NCBI RefSeq assembly: GCF_963169125.1 | Contig: NC_084798.1 | Span: 106,347,970 to 106,411,969 of the forward strand | Source of the DNA: Humulus lupulus | Lineage: Eukaryota > Streptophyta > Magnoliopsida > Rosales > Cannabaceae | Direction of reading: 5' to 3' | Length of the DNA: 64,000 nucleotides | Part shown: positions 56,371 to 64,000 of the stretch, in pieces | Layout: each line of letters opens with the position of its first letter | How positions within the stretch are numbered: position 1 is the first letter of the stretch | The notes under the pieces: model-generated | The model's database searches: none | Seen by the model: the letters and a program-made list of their open reading frames with translations, nothing else | Told to the model about the DNA's origin: nothing | Made by a program: the position numbers and the translations under genes

Positions 56371-58884
56371 AGATTAGTAAGGGAAGGTCCTTGAACAGAT
56401 AATTAACTATTGGTTCTCTTCTAGTTTGTGAATCCTGTCTAGAAGGCAAGACGACCAAAAGACCTTTCTCTATAAAAGGTTCAAGAGCCAAAAGAAACAC
56501 TCCAATTTCTGCACACTAACGTGTGTTGTCCACTTAATGTACAAGCAAGAGGATGGTTTTAATACTTCGTCTCTTTTATTGATGATTATTCAAAATATGG
56601 TTACTTGTATATTTAATGCAAAAGTAATTTGAAAGTTTTGGAAAGTTTAAGGAATTCCAATCAGAAGCTGAAAAAACAATTAAGTAAATCATTAAAAGTT
56701 CTTTGATCTGATCGAGTAGGAGAGTACTTGGATCACGAATTTGAGGACCATTTGTGTGAGCATGGAATTCAATCCCATCTCACTACACTTGGAATGCCAC
56801 TACAAAATAGTTTTTCGGAAAGAAGGAACAAGATATTATTAGATATGGTTATATCAATGATGAGCTATTCGTCATTGCCACTGTCATTCTAGGCTATGCA
56901 ATTCAATGTGCAATGTACATATTGAATGTTGTTCCATCAAAGTCAATCCAGTACACACCGTTAGAACTATGGAATGGTAGTAAACCTAATTTACACAATT
57001 TTGTATTTGTGGTGTCCAACAAATGTGCTGAAAGGAAATACTACAAAGTTAGACTCTCACACTGACTTGTTCATGTTTGTAAGGTATTTCGAAGAGACTA
57101 GAGGTGGTATATTTTTATAGTCCAAAAGAAACTAAAACATTTGTATTGAAAAATGCTACTTTTATTTAATATGACTATATTAACAACCACAATCCTCCCA
57201 GTAAGGTTGTATTGGAGGAGATGGTCTCAGATCAAGTAAATAGATCACAAACTCTTGGCAATGAACAACGACAAGAAGAAGCGACGAGTTCTAGTAAGAA
57301 TAATAGAGAACTTTGTCGTAGTGGGAGGGTTTTGAAACAACAAATTTGTTGTGAACACGAAGTTCAAATGCTTGTGTGTGACACAAGCAAAGAAGATCCA
57401 TTGACATATAGAGATTCAATGAGAGAATCTAACAAAGAAAACTTACAAAATGCCATGAACCTGGGAATCAAATCAATGTATTCCAATTCTGTCTGGATTC
57501 TTGAAGATCTACCAAAAAATGTTAAACCCGTTGGTTGCAAATGGAGATTCAAGAATAAAAGAGGAGCGGATGTGAAGGTTGAAACTTTCAAAACTAGGCT
57601 TGTAACCAAGGGCTATACTAAGAGAGAAGGGGTTGATTATGAAGAAACCTTTTCTCCTGTGGCCATGATAAAATCTATATGCATACTCTTCTCCATAGAT
57701 ACTTGCATGGACTAGGAGGGATGGCAAATGGCCATTAAGACAACATTTCTGAATGACTATCTTGATGAGACCATTTATATGTCTCAAGAAAAAGGGTTCA
57801 AAATCAAAGGTCAAGAGCAAGAGGTTTGCAAGCATCTTAGGTCCATTTATTGACTCAAACAAGTTTTAAGATCAAAAAAGTTACTTACGTGGATGATATT
57901 CTACTGATTGGAAATGACGTAGAAACATTAACAAAAGTAAAGAAATGGCTAACTGAGCAATTATAAATGAAAGATTTGGAAGATGCAAACTATGTTCTGG
58001 GCATCCAGATCCTTCAAGATCGAATGAACAAAGTTTTTGCTCTGTCTCAAGAAAGTTATATTGATTGGGTATTGGAAAGTTTAGGTATTCAAAATTCCAA
58101 GAAGGCTGATATGGCACCCCATTAGGGAATTATCATTTCTGAAGAATAGTGTCCTAAGAAAAATCAAGAAGAAGAGGACAGGAGACAGTATCCCGACACC
58201 TTAGCAGTAGGGAGTTTGATGCAAGCCATGTTGTGTACAAGACCTGACATTTGTTATGCAGGAGGGATGTTCAGTCGTTATCAATGCAATCTTGGATTGA
58301 TTCAGTCGATTGTAGTAAATAATATTCTCAGGTATCTTAGGAAAACTATAGTAATATGTACGTATATTTAGGCGATGACCTGAACCCCATTGGTCACACT
58401 GATTCTTATTTTCAATCAAATAGAAATAGTCAAAATCGATTTCAGGATCAGTGTTCACGCTAGGTGGAGGAGTTATAGTCTGACGTAGTATCAAACTAAC
58501 TAGTATTCCAAATTCTACCATGGAAGCCGAATACATAGCAGCTTGTGAAGTAGCTAAGGATTCTGTGTTTCTAAAAAAGTTCTATTCTGATATGGAAGTT
58601 GTTCCAAAAATGGATAAGCCACTGGTTCTGTACTATGACAACATTGGGGTGGTAGCTAACTTGAAGGAACAAAGGAGTCACAAGAGTGGAAAGCATATCA
58701 AGAGGAAGTACCACTTTATCAGGGAAATTGTTCACAAAAGAGATGTAGTTGTTGTGAAGATAGCTTCAGAACATAACCTTGTAGATCTTTTTACTAAGAC
58801 TTGAACTACTAAGTCTTTTAATGATCATGTTAGAAACATGGGTTTGAGAGAGATGCCTCATTTGGTTTAGGAAAAGTTAGAGAT
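56371..58884 (+). pseudogene. Copia 2 pol: integrase, reverse transcriptase, RNase H
   Basis: Resumes copia 2 with RLVREGPLN, then CESCLEGKTTKRPFSIKGS (integrase zinc finger) and a decayed integrase core. The segment 57212-57715 is open and covers the pre-RT region and RT fingers: WILEDLPKNVKPVGCKWRFK and TKREGVDYEETFSPVAMIKS. The active site YVDDILLIGN is intact at 57886, but about 150 bases just upstream, coding for the usual stretch between LKQ and YVDD, are deleted. RNase H wording (MEAEYIAACEVAKD, KHIKRKYHFIREIV, NLVDLFTKT) ends at 58803. A purine-rich run (aggaaaagttagaga) precedes the LTR. Many stops and frameshifts. Confidence 0.9.
58520..58804 (+). pseudogene. Copia 2 RNase H, open segment
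   Basis: Ninety-four codons without a stop carry the copia RNase H signature: TMEAEYIAACEVAKDSVFLK with the catalytic Glu and later the YYDNIGVVANLKE block (catalytic Asp), KHIKRKYHFIREIVHKRDVV and VDLFTKT. The usual D-N/C-x-A segment reads YYDNIGVV. It is the best preserved part of copia 2, but it lies in a frame separated from RT. Confidence 0.88.
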
Positions 58885-59194
58885 TGTTGGGAATTGTGCC
58901 CTTTAAAACATATGTATTGAACAATGTTTTATGAAAGAAATAATTAAAATGAATTTTTTGCATACACTGCATGTTTATTATTATTAGAATAATATTATAT
59001 GAATATCGAAAGATTCCCAAATTAATTATTTTGACTACAATCTTGTATTCGTACGAGAGGATTAAGATTGCAAGCAACAAATTTAAATAGTTTGCAATAA
59101 CAAAGTTTAATGGATTTTTTGGAATAAATATTATAAGTAAAGTTCACTAGTATTATGAATACATGTAATATAGATCCGGATTACTAATGAAGTA
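58885..59194 (+). mobile_element. Copia 2 3' LTR, first 310 bases
   Basis: Starts TGTTGGGAATTGTGCCCTTT directly after the polypurine tract and is a diverged relative of the LTRs at 9218 and 33233; the tagatccggattactaatg word corresponds to tagattcggattactgatg there. It is cut at 59195 by the Tat-like element, and the rest lies beyond the window. Confidence 0.8.
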
Positions 59195-59804
59195 TGTTGA
59201 CCCTCGATTTGGCCAACGACAAGGAGTCAAATATACTACAAAAGATAAAACAATAATTATGAATTTAATCTAATGGAAAAGAAGAAAACACCAAGGATTT
59301 ATAGTTGTTCGGCCCCAAACAATGGTAATGACCTACATCAACTTAGTGTTATTATTAATATTGAATCTCAAAGTCGTGATCAAAGAACTAGGGTTCTTGA
59401 GTTTCACAAAACTTAAGGGAATTACAATAAGATGATGAATAATTACACTATAGCTCTCTTTCTCTCAATACTCAAGAAAAAGATTAAGAGATCAAAAGTC
59501 CCTTCCTTGAGCTATTTTATGCATATTTATAGGCTCAAGGAGGGTTACATGGGCCAATGGGCCTTTAATTTTCTTAATAACCGTGTACCAAGGTCATAAA
59601 GAGGAAACATTCAATGCAATTATTACAGGATTACAATCTTAGAATCAAATAAATCAAATTATATGACCAGCTTGGTTGTATCTAATAGTTAAGCCCAGTG
59701 AAGCGATGTGCCTCTGGTCGATAGTCGAACAACAGTTCTACCACATGTCAACCATTTGTAAGAAATGCTTGCCACGTCATCAGCAGCCATTTTTCGGGTA
59801 AACA
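59195..59804 (-). mobile_element. 3' LTR of a minus-oriented Tat-like element (610 bp)
   Basis: On the minus strand it reads TGTTTACCCGAAAAATGGCT at the start and ends gttggccaaatcgagggtca-aca, the same start and end plan as family A. The box ggggccgaacaactataaa (reverse strand, near 59310) is the counterpart of the family A box. No target duplication is found across it (aagta on the left, tttgc on the right), as expected when only one end of a complete element is in view. The element therefore continues right, beyond 64000. Confidence 0.82.
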
Positions 59805-59816
59805 TTTGCCCCCCAA
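59805..59816 (-). other. Polypurine tract of the Tat-like element
   Basis: On the minus strand the bases just before the LTR read cttggggggcaaa. A G-rich purine run directly abutting TGTTTACC is the expected second-strand primer and fixes the LTR edge and the orientation. Confidence 0.75.
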
Positions 59817-60035
59817 GTTTATTTATTGCCACTAGCAAAATGTAAACTTAGGAAACTGACCTTTCACTTACCCAACCAAACCTGTCAGAGTCGCCCATGC
59901 CTTCTCGGGAAAAGTAATCAATCATGTCTAATCAAGCCTTTTTGGTTTCCCAAAAAAATTTCCGATGCCAATTACACTTCCCCAAACTCAAAAAAAAGTA
60001 ATTCATGATTACCTCTTATATCATGTCGCAGTCAC

Positions 60036-60664
60036 TATATATAATACCCCAAATCCATATTTTTACTTTTCACCCACCATTTTATTGTCAAGAACCCCTA
60101 AGATCCTCGACTTTCAGAGCCCAAGAAATTTGAGGAGCTTTCATTGCTGTTCTAAGGATCCTCCGTTTGGATGCTCAAAGCTTTCGTTTCAAGCCTCTCT
60201 TTTCATCCAGGTAAATTTTACGAACCCCCTGGACGTTTGAGGTGCCATGCAAAACTATTTTTTATGTATTTCATATTTGTGTTCTTGACTAAAGGTGTTT
60301 TGGGGTAAATGGGAATGTTAGTCGACACTGGATAGGGTAATGAAATAATGTCTTATAGGAGTTAGGAGTCATTTTGGTAGTCGAGATTGTAGATTTAGGG
60401 CATAAAATCGAAGTAAAAATTGATTTTTAAGCTAGCTGAAAAACTGGGTTTTTCCCGCCCTTCCGAAGTTGAAAAAGTTTTCTCTGAAAAACTTTTTACT
60501 TCTGCTTTTCAATTTGTTTTTCAAACTGCTCGTATAAAACTTAGTGTTTTTGCTAGAATGTTGCTGGTCATATAAAAGCTTAACTTTTATACATGAGCAA
60601 CGATATTCTCACATCCAACACAGGTTTTTAGACTAAATTCTCAACTTCCCTCTTCTGTTCGCAG
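60036..60664 (+). promoter_or_regulatory. TATA box, 5'UTR and 5'UTR intron of the antisense ORF
   Basis: A TATATATAA box lies at 60036-60044. About 30 bases on, near 60070, a transcript would start; the 5'UTR runs to 60210, where ccagGTAAATTTT gives a donor. The intron ends at ttcgcag (60664), seven bases before the ATG at 60671. The layout of a promoter and a leader intron pointing away from the 3' LTR supports an independent plus-strand transcription unit. Start site and splicing are predicted. Confidence 0.6.
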
Positions 60665-60670
60665 ATTTTG

Positions 60671-63353
60671 ATGCAAGATTCGTGGAGACATGAGAGACCA
60701 ATTGATGACGACCTGCTCGCGCAACTGCTCGTGGATGAAGAACAGCCATCGTCACTCATTCTGGACATCCCTTTTTCTCGTATTCCACCTAATAGACCTT
60801 ACTCAAACCCTTCAGCCATGGGTAGAGTAAAATCAATTGCCCAGAAAAAGAAAACACAAAAACCTTCTGCGAACCAGCCTGCCCCCCAAGCAGAAATTCC
60901 CTTGACCAGCGGTCGAGGAAGAAATATCCCCGACCCTAGCATCCAAACTCATGCTCAACTTCAAAATTCCATTCAACCAGATGTTGAATGGTACGTCTCC
61001 CCTCCTAGCCGAGTTACGATTAGGATGATTGCTAATTACATTAAAAAATATGGACTTCTTGGGGTGACTCTAGTCTAACCCACCAAATACCAACGGGTAA
61101 ACTTGCCTGGAGGCACTTTTAGCGCCTGGTCGAGATATCACAACGAGGCAGGAGCGATCCTGCCTCTTCATCCTTTCTTCCAAGGAGTGGCCAATTATTT
61201 CGAGGTGTCTCCTTTTCAAATAACTCCCAACGGATAGAGAATGCTTTCTACATTCTATATCCTCTATAGCCATAAGAAATGGTCTGTCCCCACGCCACAT
61301 GAGGTCAACTACCTATTTGACCTAAAATCCAACCCCAACCAAGAAAACACGGGGTTCTTCCACTTCTGTCACCAGGAAACAGGTTGCACTTTCCTGACTG
61401 ACACTACTTTTATCTCAAACGTGGGGAAGTACCATCTGGAGTACTTTCTGACTACTGACATGGTCGCGAACAACTTGGCCTTCACACAAGGAGGTAAAGT
61501 CTTTGTACCACTGGTCATTTATTTTTCTTTAATTTTTTGATGTATTTCCCTTAGAAATTTAGTGCCTTTCAGGCCCATGGCTGCGACCGACCCCCACTCT
61601 AGACATGGTGATCCGACCAGCCCTCTTAGCCAGCATGACCGACATAGAGAAAAGTGTCAAATAGCTTGTCACAGAGGCCAATTTGAGACTGGTCAGCCTT
61701 CTGGCTCCTCACCAGAATGTGAGGGAATCTACTGCAAGGAGTGCTACCAGCACTGAAGTCCCCAAACAATAGCCAGATGTGTCATAACCACCTCTGAGGA
61801 GGGAAACTGGGGTGACCATCAATGAGCCAACTGATGGCCCCCGATCTCCTGCTGCACTGGCCCCTCCAGGGAAGGGAAAGGAGAATGCCACAGAGCCTAT
61901 TCTTGAGTCGTCGGACGAGAACGGTACTGATTTTACGCTTTTAGATTGTTTGCCAATTCCCTGTCACTTGTTTTACGGGGACGACAATTTTAAGTACGAT
62001 TCCAATTTAGATTCAGACTTCTTCATGCCAGAGAGTGAGTGTAGCACTAGTAAAGTAAATAGTGTAGCAACTAGTAAATATAGCTCAGGTATTATACTTT
62101 CAATTTTTCTGTCCTTGGTTCTTAAACTTAGCAAGTTTCTTTTATTATATTGCCTGACTGTTTGCTTGTTTCTTTTTTTTTTAGCTGAACGTGCCTTCGA
62201 CTTGTACATCAAGTCAGCGAGCAAGAAAAAGTCTCACAGGCGCCAGTTTGGGGAGGACTGCAGCAATCAGCCCGTGAAGAAGCCTCAAACAGATGACCCC
62301 CTACGTCTACTCCAACAAAGGAGACAACTCCTCCACCAGCTCCTACCAGGGAGGTGACTTCTCCAATTCCAACAAACCCAGATCCTCCATCTCCGATTGG
62401 ACAGACTCCTCCTCCAACTCCAGTCAACCCTATGCCTCCAACATCCACCATCCAGCACTCGCCTGGTCTTCGGGAAGAAGCCTCAGGAGATGACCTCACG
62501 GGCGTGGTGCTCAGCTCAGCCAAAGATAAGCTGTCGAAAATAACAAAGCACCGATGCAACCGTGAGGCAATCCAGGAGACCGGCTCCATGGGGGTCGACC
62601 AAGTCCACAATCGCGCACTGAACGAAGTGCTCGCTGTAAGTCACTTTCTGCTTTGTAGTTCATTAATTTTCTTTCTAACTTGATCCTATTAAACACCTTA
62701 TCTTTTTCTGATCGGAGGCGGTGCTTACCCTAACCTCTGGATGGCAATTTTCGAGGACACAGAATGCTCTGTTTGAGAAGAAACTCAGCGACCAGCTTAG
62801 TGCTACTGAGGCTCAATACACCGAGCAACTCAAGGCGTATGAGGCTACTTATGCCGAGCAGCTGAAGGCGGTTGAGGTGAAACATTCTGAGGCCCTCAAA
62901 GAGGCCGAGGCGAAGAATACCGAGGTTCTTAAAAAAGCTGAGGCGAAGCACCTCGAGGCGCTGCAAGTGACTGAGGCCACAATTGCTTCTTTCGAAGAGG
63001 AGCTGAAGAGGAAGGATGCAAGTATTGCTAAGATCACTGCATCCAGGGAGCAGTACAAGGAGGTCTCACTCATGAATTACCGGGAATCCCACAAGCTCCA
63101 AGATGAGCTGGCAATAAGCTACCAAGAGGATGGTGCTTTAATGGAACAGAACGCCCGCAACCTTGAAGACTATGAGGGGGCAGCGTTCGAGTGCTTCTAC
63201 CTATTCTGGAAGAACAATCCCATTGCCAACATTTCCTATCTCCCAGACCATATCAGGGAGGCAGAGCTGGCCAAGTGCATTGCTCGCTTGGAGGAAGAGA
63301 CAATTCCAAGGTCTCCAGAAACTTCTCTAGCAATCGGCATCGAAGGCGCCTGA
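60671..63353 (+). pseudogene. Antisense additional ORF of a Tat element (Transposase_28-type), broken
   Basis: ATG at 60671. Exon 2 (60665-61493) reads QPDVEWYVSPPSRVTIRMIA, FEVSPFQITPNG, FYILYSHKKWSVPTPHEVNY and VGKYHLEYFLTTDM: the Pfam 'putative gypsy type transposon' (Transposase_28) domain. Later parts give LASMTDIEKSVK and LVTEANLRLV (61630-61700), an acidic segment, a proline-rich segment (62340-62460), and a C-terminal coiled coil (62750-63020, repeated EALKEAEAKN-like heptads). GT/AG introns seem to lie at 61494-61572, about 62092-62183 and from about 62636. In-frame stops: TAA 61076, TAG 61235, TAG 61662, and more near 61770-61790. Function of this protein in Tat elements is unknown. 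Confidence 0.8.
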
Positions 63354-64000
63354 GAAGAGGATGGGGATGTAGCCGACCAGCAGCAGCAGCAATCGCCACA
63401 AGACCCCCCGACAACTTGATAATTTTATTTTTTGACTTACATGGCCTACGAGTCATGATGTAAAGACAATCATGCTTTAATGTTTTATTGCTGCACGGGC
63501 AGCTTTTCTCTTTTTATTGAACAGTTACATCCGAGCAGTCACTACTCGCAGTGTAAAAGAATCCATTTTGATATTATAATATTTGCATCTTATTATAACA
63601 TTTGTTCTCATGACCAAACTTAGCATAGCACTTTGTTTGATTTAACAAAATAACAAAATTTTTAAAAATACTCTAAGTACCTTAGAATGATTTCACTTAT
63701 TTTGCTCATGTGATTACATACCTTTCGATATGCTTTGCTTACTAGATACCTTATATTCCCCCCAAGTGATTGAGGAGCTCTAGGTCCTTGACCAAAACTT
63801 GTTCGAACATTACTGCTCAGAGCAAAAGAATTAAAATGATAATATAGCAAATCAACACACGTAATGAGCACATACTTGTAATAAATACAATAATTGGCAA
63901 GAATGACTGGCTGCGCTCAGTCCCTTATATTTCTCGTAATAAATGGAAAAAAATGTGTCTGTACGAGTGATCAATAAGATCTTAAACTTATAAGCGATCA
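63354..64000. other. Non-coding tail after the antisense ORF
   Basis: No gene seen. It probably holds the 3'UTR of the antisense ORF and the spacer toward the minus-strand pol of the Tat-like element, which would start beyond the window. Confidence 0.4.

Overview
The window looks like nuclear DNA from a plant with a repeat-rich genome, most likely a eudicot. It is AT-rich and almost entirely transposable elements. The families seen are plant Ty1/copia, Ty3/gypsy, MuDR-like (MULE), CACTA (En/Spm) and a Tat-lineage element with a Transposase_28-type gene. Captured exons are of plant genes (alpha-expansin, a CURT1-type thylakoid protein, a plant S-acyltransferase, a calcium-dependent protein kinase). 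The species cannot be named from the sequence. No intact host gene, rRNA, tRNA or CRISPR array was found; every coding stretch carries stops, frameshifts, insertions or truncation.

Layout, left to right. 1-3856 is AT-rich non-coding DNA with two (CT)n tracts. 3857-6449 is a truncated LTR (family C), joined to a decayed minus-strand Ty3/gypsy gag-PR-RT-RNaseH block (6450-9217). 9218 to about 10294 is a copia LTR fragment. 10319-16449 is a MULE transposase pseudogene split by a 3.9-kb solo LTR C (11592-15489, target duplication ATGGT) and cut at 16450 by a CACTA terminus.

From about 17.2 to 59.2 kb two decayed copia internal regions form the scaffold. Copia 1 has leader, gag, IN and RT/RH between 17.2 and 33.2 kb, then an LTR at 33233-38361. 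Copia 2 has leader, gag, IN and RT/RH between 38.4 and 58.9 kb, then an LTR fragment. Both are blown apart by nested insertions that are nearly all solo LTRs. Matching 5-bp target duplications could be read directly: TTAAG, CATAG, CTAAT, GGACA, AGATT, CCCCA and ATGGT exactly, with two more carrying one mismatch.

The deepest stack is copia 2 > solo LTR B (40498-56370) > CACTA element (42230-55744, 3-bp duplication TTT) > solo LTR C (46117-50101). That CACTA element is the most interesting object. It shows no transposase and carries exon pieces, with introns and splice sites, of at least four unrelated host genes in one orientation, so it is a Pack-CACTA.

The right end (59195-64000) is the 3' end of a minus-oriented Tat-like element: LTR, polypurine tract, then a plus-strand multi-exon gene with its own TATA box and 5'UTR intron. 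This is the antisense additional ORF known from the Tat lineage, here broken by several nonsense codons. Its gag-pol would lie to the right of the window.
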